A stretch of 64,000 bases of DNA from an uncultured Sulfitobacter sp. (GTDB taxonomy: Bacteria > Pseudomonadota > Alphaproteobacteria > Rhodobacterales > Rhodobacteraceae). The position numbers and the translations under genes are program-made. The notes beneath the pieces were generated by a model. The model saw nothing but the letters and a program-made list of their open reading frames with translations. It did no database searches and was not told the origin of the DNA. Location of the stretch: the NCBI GenBank assembly GCA_905182645.1, contig CAJJCJ010000006.1:310001-374000 (forward strand). The letters are read 5' to 3'. This document shows positions 17,170 through 26,240 of the stretch, one piece after another. Every line of letters starts with the position of its first letter. Position 1 is the stretch's first letter.

Positions 17170-17856
17170 ATGGGACAACTCAAAAGAATTCTTCTTGTCG
17201 ACGACGACGACGATCTGCGCGAGGCCTTGGGCGAGCAATTGCTTATGACCGAAGACTTCGACGTGTTCGAAGCTGACGATGGTGCCAGCGCGATGGTGAA
17301 GGCCAAAGAGGGCCTTTACGAGCTGGTTATCCTTGATGTGGGTCTGCCAGATACCGATGGCCGCGAGCTGTGTCGGCTCATGCGCAAGCAGGGTATAAAA
17401 TGCCCGATTATAATGCTGACCGCCCAAGACACTGACGCAGACACAATTTACGGACTTGATGCTGGCGCAAACGACTATGTGTCCAAACCGTTTAAGTTCC
17501 CTGTGTTGTTGGCCCGCATCCGCAGCCAGTTGCGTACGCATGAACAATCCGAAGACGCCGTTTTCCAGATGGGTCCTTATACGTTCAAGCCTGCCCAAAA
17601 GATGCTGCTAACGGAAGACGACAAAAAGATCCGCCTGACCGAAAAGGAAACCAACATCCTTAAGTTCCTTTACCGCTCCGCCGATGGTGTTGTCCCGCGC
17701 GATGTTTTGTTGCACGAAGTTTGGGGCTATAATGCCGGTGTCACGACGCATACATTGGAAACACATATTTACCGCTTGCGCCAAAAGATTGAGCCCGATC
17801 CGTCCAACGCCCGTTTGTTGGTGACCGAAACTGGTGGCTATCGCTTGGTTTCTTAA
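17170..17856 (+). CDS. OmpR/PhoB-family response regulator
   Basis: 228 aa. Receiver domain 1-120 with the acidic pocket DDDDD (11-15), phospho-acceptor Asp56 in LVILDVGLPD, and Lys in SKPFK; winged-helix DNA-binding domain from about 130 (RLTEKETNILKFLYRS, THTLETHIYRLRQKIE). AAAGGAG precedes the ATG by 6 nt. No histidine kinase gene is adjacent, so it is an orphan regulator here. A rho-independent terminator follows (17939-17969). Target genes are unknown. Confidence 0.93.
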   Translation: MGQLKRILLVDDDDDLREALGEQLLMTEDFDVFEADDGASAMVKAKEGLYELVILDVGLPDTDGRELCRLMRKQGIKCPIIMLTAQDTDADTIYGLDAGANDYVSKPFKFPVLLARIRSQLRTHEQSEDAVFQMGPYTFKPAQKMLLTEDDKKIRLTEKETNILKFLYRSADGVVPRDVLLHEVWGYNAGVTTHTLETHIYRLRQKIEPDPSNARLLVTETGGYRLVS

Positions 17857-17938
17857 AAACTGGATGGTCCGAACCCAACCGCACCGACCTTACGAAACCC
17901 TTTGGTGATGGGGTCATATCACCACCTCCCTGTTGGAC

Positions 17939-17969
17939 TGGCCCGGGCGCCTTGCTTGGGTCATTTTTT
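17939..17969 (+). terminator. Rho-independent terminator after response regulator
   Basis: A 10-bp stem (17939-17948 with 17954-17963, three G-U pairs) with a 5-nt loop is followed by six T residues (17964-17969). It lies 83 nt after the response-regulator stop and 31 nt before the rhodanese gene. A second weaker hairpin (GGTGAT/ATCACC, 17904-17923) precedes it. Confidence 0.65.
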
Positions 17970-17999
17970 CCAACAAAAATCTGTTTTAGGAATGCCCAA

Positions 18000-18374
18000 A
18001 TGAAAACCGCATACGATTATCTTCAAGACGCCAACGCAGTTGTCACCCGCATTAGTAGCGCGGACGCTGTTGCCAAGCATGCCACCGGCACTGGCGTTTG
18101 GATCGACGTGCGCGATAGCGCCGATATTGCCGCGTCGGGCACCATCAAAGGAGCGCACCGCGTCGCCCGTGGCTTCATGGAATTTGCGGCCGACCCTGCC
18201 CTGCCCCACCATAAAGAATTTCTGCAAAAGGACGCGGATATTTATTTGGTCTGTGGCGCTGGCGGTCAAGCTGCGCTGACGGGTAAGACGTTGATGGATA
18301 TGGGATATAACAACGTGACCAATGTTGGTGGCATTGCCGATTGGAAAGCAGCCGACGGCCCAACCGAAGCCTAA
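18000..18374 (+). CDS. Rhodanese-like domain protein
   Basis: 124-aa single rhodanese domain with the active-site Cys85 in YLVCGAGGQAAL and the CH2A-like WIDVRDSADI motif near residue 34. Such proteins carry sulfur as a persulfide; the partner here is not evident. The start MKTAYDYL is chosen since upstream codons lie in the terminator. Its stop overlaps the serB stop by 4 nt, tail to tail. Confidence 0.88.
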   Translation: MKTAYDYLQDANAVVTRISSADAVAKHATGTGVWIDVRDSADIAASGTIKGAHRVARGFMEFAADPALPHHKEFLQKDADIYLVCGAGGQAALTGKTLMDMGYNNVTNVGGIADWKAADGPTEA

Positions 18375-19246
18375 GCAGTAAAGTCGGCGCGGCTGTAGCC
18401 CTGAACGAACAGCAGCGCCGACAAATCCCCGTGGTTCACGCGCACATCGCATTGCGCCTGAACGGAGGGCTTGGCGTGTAATGCCACGCCGACGCCTGCC
18501 CGCGTCAACATCCCCAGATCATTGGCCCCGTCACCCACGGCGATCACATCACGTTCAGTGATGCCGATCTGCGCGGTGATTTCTTCCAGTGCTTGCACCT
18601 TTGCCTCGCGGCCCAAGATTGGGCGGCCGACATCGCCCGTCAGTTTACCATTTTCAACGCACAATGTGTTGGCCCGGTTTTCATCAAACCCAAGCGTTGC
18701 CGCGACTTGCGCCGTGAACGCGGTAAAGCCTCCCGATACCAGTGCTGCATGACCACCCGCGCCCTTCATCGTGCGTAGCAAATAGGCCCCACCGGGCATG
18801 TAGGTGATGCGGGTTTGCAGGACTTGGTCGATCACGACTTCATTGAGACCTGCGAGCAAGCTGACCCGTTCAATCAACGCCGCCTCAAAATCCAATTCGC
18901 CGTTCATCGCACGGGCCGTGATGTCTGCCACGCGCGCGCCAACGCCTGCCTCGTCTGCAAGTTCGTCGATGCATTCTTGCTGGATCATTGTGCTGTCCAT
19001 ATCTGCAAGCAGCATCTTTTTGACGCGATTTTCGGTTGGGAGGACGACCAAATCAACGCCTGCAGATTGCAGGTCATTCCAAACAGATTCGAAATTATCA
19101 GGACGCTGCAATATCTGAAATTCGACTGCCTCGCCGATAGCCAACCATTTGGTTGTATCGCCGCCCCACGCACTGCGTAAATTCTCAACCAGTGTTGGGT
19201 TTAACGGCCCCTTGGCCGGATTGCAGATCAACGTGACCATAAACAT
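18371..19246 (-). CDS. serB: Phosphoserine phosphatase
   Basis: 291-aa HAD-family enzyme for the last step of serine synthesis. The nucleophile motif is LLADMDSTMI (DxDST), motif II is in ALVSGGFTAF, and motif III/IV in VIAVGDGANDLGMLTRAG. An N-terminal domain of about 85 residues precedes the HAD core, as in longer SerB proteins. Start MFMVTLI has GAGGA 8 nt upstream. Divergent from serC-serA, so all three serine genes share the 19247-19412 control region. Confidence 0.95.
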   Translation of the reverse strand: MFMVTLICNPAKGPLNPTLVENLRSAWGGDTTKWLAIGEAVEFQILQRPDNFESVWNDLQSAGVDLVVLPTENRVKKMLLADMDSTMIQQECIDELADEAGVGARVADITARAMNGELDFEAALIERVSLLAGLNEVVIDQVLQTRITYMPGGAYLLRTMKGAGGHAALVSGGFTAFTAQVAATLGFDENRANTLCVENGKLTGDVGRPILGREAKVQALEEITAQIGITERDVIAVGDGANDLGMLTRAGVGVALHAKPSVQAQCDVRVNHGDLSALLFVQGYSRADFTA

Positions 19247-19340
19247 ATGCGCAGTCCTCAAGTTTCCAATTGGCGTCATCGGTGTCGCAAAAAGCGGGTG
19301 TTACGGCGGTTTAGCGCTCTTTTGGAGGTTGTGAAAGGCC

Positions 19341-19412
19341 CCGCGCACCGCTACGTCGGTCAGTGGGACACCCTTCCCCAACGAAGGGCGATTATCTGTG
19401 AGGATACCAGTG
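19341..19412 (+). ncRNA. Candidate serC leader RNA (cis-regulatory)
   Basis: The serC leader contains a perfect stem CCCTTC/GAAGGG (19371-19376, 19383-19388, loop CCCAAC) and then TATC/GATA (about 19394-19407) that places the serC ribosome binding site GAGGA in a 6-nt loop. An ACCG/CGGT stem lies upstream (about 19347-19360). This matches the described alphaproteobacterial serC leader, found upstream of serC-serA with its last stem over the ribosome binding site. The ligand of that motif is not known to me. Boundaries are approximate. Confidence 0.55.
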
Positions 19413-20552
19413 ATGGTTACGACAAAACCGGCCACGCGGCCGACGAACCCGCGTTTTTCTTCTGGCCCTTGTGCCAAACCCCCCACTTGGAAACTGTCCG
19501 ATTTAGCGGATGCCCCCTTGGGCCGCTCGCATCGCGCTGCCGTGGGAAAATCAAAATTGGCAGAGGCAATTGACCTGACCCGCGAGATTTTGGGCGTACC
19601 TGATGATTACCGGATCGGCATTGTGCCAGCGTCCGACAGTGGCGCGTATGAAATGGCCATGTGGTCTCTGCTGGGCAAACGTCCGGTGCAGATGGTTGCA
19701 TGGGAAAGCTTTGGCGCGGGCTGGGTCACGGATGTGGTCAAGCAGCTGAAAATTGAGGCCACGACCCACACTGCCGACTATGGTCACATCGTGGATATGG
19801 CCGCATTAAATTACGACAACGATGTTTGCTTTACGTGGAACGGTACGACGTCCGGCGTGCGTATGGCCGATGGCGATATGATCCCTGCGGGTCGTGCTGG
19901 CCTGACGCTTTGCGATGCGACATCTGCCGCATTTGCCCAGGACCTGCCGTGGGACAAGCTCGATGTCACAACGTTTTCTTGGCAGAAAGTCATGGGCGGT
20001 GAGGCTGCGCATGGGATGATTATCTTGTCACCTCGTGCGGTCGCACGGTTGGAGACCTATACCCCTGCATGGCCCCTGCCCAAGATTTTTCGCCTGACCA
20101 AAGGTGGCAAATTGATCGAAGGCATCTTTAAGGGTGAGACGATCAACACCCCGTCGATGTTGGCCGTTGAAGATTACCTTGTTGCCCTAAAATGGGCCAA
20201 GTCGATTGGTGGATTGGATGCGTTACAGCACCGCGCCAACGCCAACGCGCGTGCGGTCTGGAATTTCTGTGCGGCCAACGATTGGATCGACAATCTGGCT
20301 GTGGATAAGGCGACATGGTCGAACACTTCTGTCTGCCTCAAGTTCACAGATGATCGGATTACCGACGGTGCTGCGTTCGCAAAGGGCGTGGCCAAACGTT
20401 TGGCAGATGAAAATATCGCACTTGATATTGGTGCCTACCGCGATGCGCCTGCGGGCCTTCGTATCTGGTGCGGTGCCACGGTTGAAACGTCTGATATCGA
20501 GGCCATGCTTCCTTGGCTTTCTTGGGCATTTGACGCCGAATTAAACAGCTAA
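19413..20552 (+). CDS. serC: Phosphoserine aminotransferase
   Basis: 379-aa PLP enzyme converting 3-phosphohydroxypyruvate to phosphoserine. The PLP lysine is in [26 protein letters not shown] near the N-terminus and [11 protein letters not shown] are typical of the alphaproteobacterial SerC branch. Start ATG 19413 has GAGGA 8 nt upstream; an in-frame GTG at 19398 is less likely because that would bury the ribosome site. It is followed by serA 53 nt downstream, so one serC-serA operon, likely controlled by the leader RNA. Confidence 0.95.
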   Translation: MVTTKPATRPTNPRFSSGPCAKPPTWKLSDLADAPLGRSHRAAVGKSKLAEAIDLTREILGVPDDYRIGIVPASDSGAYEMAMWSLLGKRPVQMVAWESFGAGWVTDVVKQLKIEATTHTADYGHIVDMAALNYDNDVCFTWNGTTSGVRMADGDMIPAGRAGLTLCDATSAAFAQDLPWDKLDVTTFSWQKVMGGEAAHGMIILSPRAVARLETYTPAWPLPKIFRLTKGGKLIEGIFKGETINTPSMLAVEDYLVALKWAKSIGGLDALQHRANANARAVWNFCAANDWIDNLAVDKATWSNTSVCLKFTDDRITDGAAFAKGVAKRLADENIALDIGAYRDAPAGLRIWCGATVETSDIEAMLPWLSWAFDAELNS

Positions 20553-20605
20553 GATGCGTTGAAACGCATCCTACTTACCCCCAAATTTTTCAATAGGAGT
20601 GTGCC

Positions 20606-22201
20606 ATGACGGCCCCTAAAGTTCTTATTTCCGACAGCCTTTCTGAGGCAGCAGTGCAAATCTTTAAAGACCGCGGCATTGATGTCGACTTTATGCCTGC
20701 ATTGGGCAAAGACAAAGACGCGTTCTTGGCCGCGATCCCTAAGTATGACGGCTTGGCTATCCGGTCTGCGTCCAAGGCGACCGCAAAAATCATTGCGGCG
20801 GCAACCAACCTGAAGGTTATTGGCCGTGCTGGTATTGGCACTGACAACATCGACAAAGATGCTGCATCCAAGGCCGGTATCATCGTGATGAACACGCCTT
20901 TCGGCAACATGATTACGACTGCCGAGCATGCGATTGCAATGATGTTTGCAGTGGCGCGTCAAATCCCAGAGGCGTCCGCGTCCACGCATGCTGGTAAATG
21001 GGAAAAGTCCAAGTTTATGGGCGTGGAACTGACGGGCAAAACGCTGGGCGTCATTGGTGCAGGCAACATCGGTGGCATCGTTTGCGACCGTGCGCGTGCA
21101 TTGAAGATGAAGGTCATGGCTTACGATCCTTATCTGGGCGAAGAAAAAGCCGAAAAGATGGGCGTCAAAAAGGTTGAGCTGGAAGAGCTGTTCGCCAACG
21201 CTGACTTCATCACATTGCATGTGCCGTATACCGAGCAGACGGCGAACATTTTGTCCGCCGAAAACATCGCCAAGCTGAAAAAAGGTGTGCGTATCATTAA
21301 TTGTGCACGTGGTGGATTGGTGGACGAGCAGGCTTTGGCAGATGCGCTAAAATCCGGTCATGTTGCTGGCGCAGCATTTGATGTATTTGCGGTTGAACCC
21401 GCCACAGATAGCCCGTTATTCAACCTACCAAATGTTGTCGTGACCCCGCACCTTGGCGCCGCAACAACAGAGGCGCAGGAAAACGTAGCCCTGCAGGTGG
21501 CTGAGCAAATGTCCGACTATTTGCTGACCGGCGCCGTGACAAACGCATTGAACATGCCGTCCGTGACAGCAGAAGAAGCCAAGGTCATGGGACCGTGGAT
21601 TAAGCTGTCGGGTCACTTGGGCAACTTCATTGGTCAAATGACCGACGAGCCGATCACCGCGATCAATATCCTGTTTGACGGTGTTGTGTCCGACATGAAC
21701 CTTAAGGCGCTGACGGCAGCGACAATTGCCGGGATCATGAAAAAGGCAAACCCTGACACCAATATGGTTAGCGCGCCCGTGATCGCAAAAGAACGCGGCA
21801 TTCAGATCTCGACAACCAAGCAAGACCAGTCGGGAACATTTGAAGGTTATGTCAAAGTCACAGTTGTGACGGGCAAGCGCGAACGGTCCGTCGCCGGCAC
21901 CGTGTTCAGCGATGGCAAGCCACGGTTCATTCAGATCAAGGGCATCAATGTGGACGCCGAAGTTGGGGCGCATATGCTTTACACCACCAACGAAGACGTG
22001 CCCGGCATCATCGGCACATTGGGTCAAACCATGGGCAGCCACGGCGTGAACATCGCGAACTTTACGCTTGGCCGTGCGGGTGTGAAGGGCGAAGCGATTG
22101 CGTTGCTTTACGTCGACGACGTCGTACCGCCAGAGGCTATTTCTGCGTTGCAAGACACTGGTATGTTCCAACAGGTCAAACGACTGACTTTTGAAGTATA
22201 A
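20606..22201 (+). CDS. serA: D-3-phosphoglycerate dehydrogenase
   Basis: 531-aa long-form SerA (with intervening and ACT domains), which commits 3-phosphoglycerate to serine synthesis. Visible: NAD-binding GVIGAGNIGGIV (about residue 147), catalytic Arg in INCARGGLVDE, His in VVTPHLGAATTEAQ, and a C-terminal ACT domain (DVPGIIGTLGQTMGSHGVNI). AGGAG precedes the ATG. The ACT domain suggests serine feedback control, as in related enzymes. A large palindromic element follows the stop. Confidence 0.97.
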   Translation: MTAPKVLISDSLSEAAVQIFKDRGIDVDFMPALGKDKDAFLAAIPKYDGLAIRSASKATAKIIAAATNLKVIGRAGIGTDNIDKDAASKAGIIVMNTPFGNMITTAEHAIAMMFAVARQIPEASASTHAGKWEKSKFMGVELTGKTLGVIGAGNIGGIVCDRARALKMKVMAYDPYLGEEKAEKMGVKKVELEELFANADFITLHVPYTEQTANILSAENIAKLKKGVRIINCARGGLVDEQALADALKSGHVAGAAFDVFAVEPATDSPLFNLPNVVVTPHLGAATTEAQENVALQVAEQMSDYLLTGAVTNALNMPSVTAEEAKVMGPWIKLSGHLGNFIGQMTDEPITAINILFDGVVSDMNLKALTAATIAGIMKKANPDTNMVSAPVIAKERGIQISTTKQDQSGTFEGYVKVTVVTGKRERSVAGTVFSDGKPRFIQIKGINVDAEVGAHMLYTTNEDVPGIIGTLGQTMGSHGVNIANFTLGRAGVKGEAIALLYVDDVVPPEAISALQDTGMFQQVKRLTFEV

Positions 22202-22208
22202 AACAGCG

Positions 22209-22262
22209 GGATGGCGGGTGGGGTGCATTGCCCTATAAGGGCAACAACGACACCTGCCATCC
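22209..22262 (+). other. Nested inverted repeats (extended RNA hairpin) after serA
   Basis: An outer 12-bp stem (22209-22220 with 22251-22262, one G-U pair) encloses a perfect inner stem TTGCCCT/AGGGCAA (22228-22234, 22238-22244) with a 3-nt loop. It occupies most of the 79 nt between serA and the phosphatase gene. No U-tract follows, so it is not a standard terminator. It may be an mRNA 3'-end stabiliser, processing site or cis-acting RNA. Confidence 0.55.
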
Positions 22263-22280
22263 TAACCAAAGGGCCACAAA

Positions 22281-23063
22281 ATGATCTACGCGATTGGCGA
22301 TATTCACGGGCAAAAAGCCATGCTCGACCACGCACTGTCCCTTATCGAAAACGATGGTGGTCCGGATGCAGAAATCGTGTTTGTGGGTGACTATACTGAC
22401 CGTGGCGCTGACAGCCGTGCGGTCATTGATGCCCTGATCGAAGGATTGGCAGCAGGACGAAATTGGACCTGCCTTAAAGGCAATCACGACCGGATGTTCA
22501 GCGATTTTGTGACCAGTGGCGCCGAACATGACCCGATGATTGCACCTGGCCTGTCATGGGTGAACCCGCGTCTTGGTGGTGCGGCGACACTTGCGTCTTA
22601 TGGCGTCATAGGCACGCCAAATTTCAAGCAACCTAACGGCGAGCTAGAAATCCTCACCCATTACACGACTGACACTGGTGACCTAAGCAAAGACGAAATC
22701 GTCGCATGGGCACAACAACAGGTGCCCCAAAGCCATCTGGACTTTGTGAACACCCGCGCGCTGTATCACGAAACAGACAGCCTGATTTTTGTACACGCAG
22801 GCCTGCGTCCAAACATCCCTCTGGCGGCGCAAGACCCCGAAGACATGATGTGGATCAGAGAAGGTTTCTTGGAAACCGGCCATGATTTTGGCAAGCTACT
22901 TGTGCACGGGCATACCGCAATCGACTATCCCACCCATTACGGCACACGGGTCAATATCGACGCAGGCGCTGGCCGTGGCCGCGTGTTGGTGCCCGTCGTA
23001 TTTGAAGATCGCAAGTGCTGGGCGCTGACAGACGAAGGCCGCGTTCCAGTCGTACCTGCTTAA
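22281..23063 (+). CDS. PPP-type metallophosphoesterase (serine/threonine phosphatase-like)
   Basis: 260 aa. All metal-site motifs of the PPP phosphatase family are present: GDIHG (residues 7-11), GDYTDRG, GNHD, and the later histidines in FVHAGLRP and LVHGHT. It is close to bacterial PrpA/ApaH-like phosphatases, so the substrate could be a phosphoprotein or a dinucleotide. AAAGGG lies 7 nt before the ATG. Tail-to-tail with hemC (4-nt overlap). Confidence 0.88.
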   Translation: MIYAIGDIHGQKAMLDHALSLIENDGGPDAEIVFVGDYTDRGADSRAVIDALIEGLAAGRNWTCLKGNHDRMFSDFVTSGAEHDPMIAPGLSWVNPRLGGAATLASYGVIGTPNFKQPNGELEILTHYTTDTGDLSKDEIVAWAQQQVPQSHLDFVNTRALYHETDSLIFVHAGLRPNIPLAAQDPEDMMWIREGFLETGHDFGKLLVHGHTAIDYPTHYGTRVNIDAGAGRGRVLVPVVFEDRKCWALTDEGRVPVVPA

Positions 23064-24016
23064 CGGTGCGAAAAGAAGCCTGGTCCGGCGCGATCCAAAA
23101 GCCGCTTGGCCATGGCACGACCCATGGCGGGGCCATCAGCAATGGGTCCGGTCACATCGTCCGACAATGCCTCTGACCCGTCCTCGCGCAGGATTTCTCC
23201 GCGCAGGCGCATCTGGTCACCTTCAATTTCAGCCAATGCCGCAATCGGCGTATGGCACGACCCGTCCAAATCCGCCAAGAACGCGCGCTCGGCAGCCAGT
23301 CGCAAACCGGTTGGCACATCGTGAATGGCCGCCAGCAAATGCGCAGCACAGGTGTCATCCACCCGCCGCTCAATGCCAATCGCACCTTGGGCAACAGCGG
23401 GCAGCATATCGTCTACCTCAATCGCCACATGCGGCACCTCGGTCATGCCCAAACGGCGCAATCCAGCCATGGCTAGAAACGTCCCATCCGCCACGCCGTC
23501 TTGCAACTTGCGCAATCGGGTCTGCACATTGCCGCGAAATTCAGCAACTTTAAGATCCGGCCTGCGCGCCAAAAGCTGCGCACGGCGGCGCAATGACGAC
23601 GACCCGATGGTCGCACCTGCGGCAATATCGGCCAGTTGAAGCGCACCGACAGACACAAACGCATCACGCACGTCTTCACGTGGCAGATACGTATCAAGCA
23701 ACAACCCATCTGGCTGCGCGACTGGCATGTCTTTCATCGAATGCACAGCAATGTCGATTTTACCACCCAATAGCGCGTCTTCGATCTCTTTTGTGAATAA
23801 GCCTTTGTTGCCAATTGTCTTAAGCGCGATGTCAGCATTGATCAGCGTCGGATCATCGCCAGTCGTCTTAATCACCACGATTTCAAACGCATCCGCAAGC
23901 AGGTTAAACGCAGCCCCCAACCGGTCACGGGTTTCATAAGCCTGCGCGAGCGCAAGCGGTGATCCACGGGTGCCAATTCGAAACGGCGCACTTGATGTAG
24001 GCATGATATTTGTCAT
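23060..24016 (-). CDS. hemC: Hydroxymethylbilane synthase (porphobilinogen deaminase)
   Basis: 318-aa enzyme that joins four porphobilinogen units into hydroxymethylbilane. RIGTRGSPLALAQA at the N-terminus, HSMKDMP in domain 1, GSSSLRRRAQLL, and the dipyrromethane-cofactor Cys in LDGSCHTPIAAL are all seen. The start could be MTNIMPTSS (24016) or MPTSS (24004); neither has a strong ribosome site. Divergent from hemE with only 84 nt between starts, a usual alphaproteobacterial heme arrangement. Confidence 0.95.
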   Translation of the reverse strand: MTNIMPTSSAPFRIGTRGSPLALAQAYETRDRLGAAFNLLADAFEIVVIKTTGDDPTLINADIALKTIGNKGLFTKEIEDALLGGKIDIAVHSMKDMPVAQPDGLLLDTYLPREDVRDAFVSVGALQLADIAAGATIGSSSLRRRAQLLARRPDLKVAEFRGNVQTRLRKLQDGVADGTFLAMAGLRRLGMTEVPHVAIEVDDMLPAVAQGAIGIERRVDDTCAAHLLAAIHDVPTGLRLAAERAFLADLDGSCHTPIAALAEIEGDQMRLRGEILREDGSEALSDDVTGPIADGPAMGRAMAKRLLDRAGPGFFSHR

Positions 24017-24100
24017 GCAGCCGTTCTAGTGAGCAGCAGCGATGTTGACAACGACCTTCGTTCTTGAAACCACCGTGTAGAACCAAACGGACGGCATCTT

Positions 24101-25135
24101 ATGACACAGAACAAGACGATTTTGCGGGCCCTTGCAGGCGAAACCCTTGAGACGCCCCCTATTTGGATGATGCGACAGGCTGGTCGTTACCTGCCCGAGT
24201 ACAAAGCGACCCGCGCCCAAGCCGGCGACTTTTTGTCGCTATGCTATAATTCGGAGCTCGCTGCCGAGGTCACGTTGCAGCCGATCCGCCGCTATGGGTT
24301 TGATGCCGCAATCTTGTTTGCTGATATTTTGTTGTTGCCCCAAGCCTTGGGCGCAGACCTGTGGTTTGTAACTGGCGAAGGGCCGCGCCTGTCGACGATC
24401 ACGACGGCCAATGAACTGGCCGCATTAAAACCGCTTGATGCAATCCATGACACGCTGAACCCAATTTACGAGACGATCAAAATCTTGCGGTCTGAACTGC
24501 CGTCCGAGACAACATTGATTGGTTTCGCGGGGGCGCCATGGACCGTCGCGACATATATGATCGCGGGCAAAGGTACGCCTGACCAAGGCCCCGCGCATGC
24601 GCTTAAAGACGGCAATCGCGCCGTCTTTGAGGGCCTAATGGATCGCATCACCGAAGGTACAATCAGCTATTTGTCGGCGCAAATTGACGCGGGCACAGAA
24701 GTCGTCAAGCTGTTCGATAGCTGGGCTGGATCACTGCAAGGCGATGATTTCTACGACTTTTCGATCAAGCCGATCCAGACAATCGTCGCCGCGCTTAAGG
24801 CAAAATATCCACATGTGCCTATCATCGCATTCCCGCGCGGCGCTGGTGAACGGTATGTCGGTCTGCACGCAGCGACAGGCGCTGATTGCATCGCGCTTGA
24901 CGACGGGGTTGATGCGGCTTGGGCGGCAAAGCACGTGCAAATTGATGGATGTGTTCAAGGCAATCTTGCATCACGTCATATGGTATCAGGTGGTCAGGAC
25001 TTGGTCGATGAAACCCGCCGCATTTGCGAAGCCCTAAAAGATGGCCCGCATATCTTTAATCTGGGGCACGGGATCACACCGGATGCGAACCCCGACAATG
25101 TTCAGTTAATGATCGACACTGTGCGCGCAGGCTAA
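24101..25135 (+). CDS. hemE: Uroporphyrinogen decarboxylase
   Basis: 344-aa enzyme converting uroporphyrinogen III to coproporphyrinogen III. The two family signatures are present: [15 protein letters not shown] near residue 20 and [14 protein letters not shown] near residue 145, plus [14 protein letters not shown] at the C-terminus. Divergent from hemC; followed by a repeat element and hairpin, then hemF on the other strand, so three consecutive heme-pathway steps sit within 3 kb. Confidence 0.97.
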   Translation: MTQNKTILRALAGETLETPPIWMMRQAGRYLPEYKATRAQAGDFLSLCYNSELAAEVTLQPIRRYGFDAAILFADILLLPQALGADLWFVTGEGPRLSTITTANELAALKPLDAIHDTLNPIYETIKILRSELPSETTLIGFAGAPWTVATYMIAGKGTPDQGPAHALKDGNRAVFEGLMDRITEGTISYLSAQIDAGTEVVKLFDSWAGSLQGDDFYDFSIKPIQTIVAALKAKYPHVPIIAFPRGAGERYVGLHAATGADCIALDDGVDAAWAAKHVQIDGCVQGNLASRHMVSGGQDLVDETRRICEALKDGPHIFNLGHGITPDANPDNVQLMIDTVRAG

Positions 25136-25136
25136 C

Positions 25137-25192
25137 GCTTTTTCCGAGCAGAAATATGTCGGGGGAGGCCGCAGGCCGGGGGCAGCGCCCCC
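25137..25192 (+). repeat. Intergenic repeat copy plus GC hairpin after hemE
   Basis: GCTTTTTCCGAGC (25137-25149) and the following AATATGTC match a second copy after the thiolase gene (36143-36166); both begin within a few bases after a stop codon. Here it continues into a very G+C-rich stretch containing the perfect hairpin GGGGGC/GCCCCC (25178-25192, loop AGC). This has the look of a dispersed Rhodobacterales intergenic element that may act as a bidirectional terminator between hemE and hemF. Confidence 0.5.
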
Positions 25193-25205
25193 TCGCCCCA
25201 CTTGC

Positions 25206-26096
25206 TTAGTGCCATTTCGCCATTGGCGGCAGGCTCATCAATACGGCGTCCGCATCATGCCCCGTGGTCAGCCCAAACTTGGTCCCGCGATCATACACAA
25301 GATTATATTCCGCATAGAGCCCGCGATGCACCAGTTGCGCATCTTTGTCAGCTGCGTCCCACGGCATCACGCGCCGCTTTTCGACAAGCGGTAGATACGC
25401 GGGCAGGAACGCGCGCCCGATGTCTTGGGTCAGCGCAAAATCTGCCGCCCAGTCACCGGTATTGCGATCGTCCATAAAGATGCCCCCAACGCCCCGCGCC
25501 CGATTGCGGTGCGGAATATAAAAATATTCGTCCGCCCATTTCTTGAGCGCCGGATACAGGTCCATCCCATGTGGATCGAGATGCGATTTTTGCGTGTCAT
25601 GGAAATGCGCCGTATCTTCAGTAAATTCCAAGCATGGATTCAAGTCTGACCCACCGCCAAACCACCACGCATGTGGCGTCCAAAACATCCGCGTGTTCAT
25701 GTGCACCGCAGGCACCTGCGGGTTTTGCATATGCGCGACCAGCGAAATACCCGATGCCCAAAACCGTGGGTCGGCGTCCATACCGGGCACGCCGCGCGCA
25801 GCCATTGCCGATTGCGCCACAGCTCCAAGCTTTCCGTAAACAGTCGACGTATTCACGCCGACTTTTTCAAAAACCCGCCCGCCGCGCATGACTGACATCA
25901 AGCCACCACCCGCATCGCTGCCATCATCGGCCGTGCGTTTTGTCGCTGTTTGTTCAAACCGACCGGCTGCAAAATCGGCGGTGGGTCCATCCGTATGGCT
26001 GGTTTCCAATCCCTCAAACGCTGTCACAATCTGATCGCGCAGGGTTTCGAACCATGCGGCGGCTTGGGCTTTTTCGGTTACGAGATCAGCGGTCAT
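25206..26096 (-). CDS. hemF: Oxygen-dependent coproporphyrinogen III oxidase
   Basis: 296-aa oxidative decarboxylase giving protoporphyrinogen IX. Characteristic segments: VNTSTVYGKL, SLVAHMQNPQVPAVHMNTR, FGGGSDLNPC, and FYIPHRNRARGVGGIFMDD. Start MTADLV is preceded by GAGGGG at 7-8 nt; codons further upstream show no coding character. It requires oxygen, which implies aerobic heme synthesis. Divergent from idi. Confidence 0.96.
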   Translation of the reverse strand: MTADLVTEKAQAAAWFETLRDQIVTAFEGLETSHTDGPTADFAAGRFEQTATKRTADDGSDAGGGLMSVMRGGRVFEKVGVNTSTVYGKLGAVAQSAMAARGVPGMDADPRFWASGISLVAHMQNPQVPAVHMNTRMFWTPHAWWFGGGSDLNPCLEFTEDTAHFHDTQKSHLDPHGMDLYPALKKWADEYFYIPHRNRARGVGGIFMDDRNTGDWAADFALTQDIGRAFLPAYLPLVEKRRVMPWDAADKDAQLVHRGLYAEYNLVYDRGTKFGLTTGHDADAVLMSLPPMAKWH

Positions 26097-26240
26097 ATCT
26101 ATCCCCTCAAGTTTTTCAAAATTGATACGCCCCTGCGGCACAGATCACAACATTCAGACCACTGAGACCAATTGACCCACGTATCCCTTGAAGTCAGCCC
26201 CGTTGGCAATTATTGCAGGTCCATGCAGGGGGAACGCGCT

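Noticed and set aside
21425..22228. Minus-strand frame of 267 codons opposite serA
   Set aside because: Shadow of serA; His/Arg-rich sequence with no domain.
24017..24100. hemC-hemE intergenic region as replication origin
   Set aside because: Only 84 nt long, no DnaA-box-like sequence.
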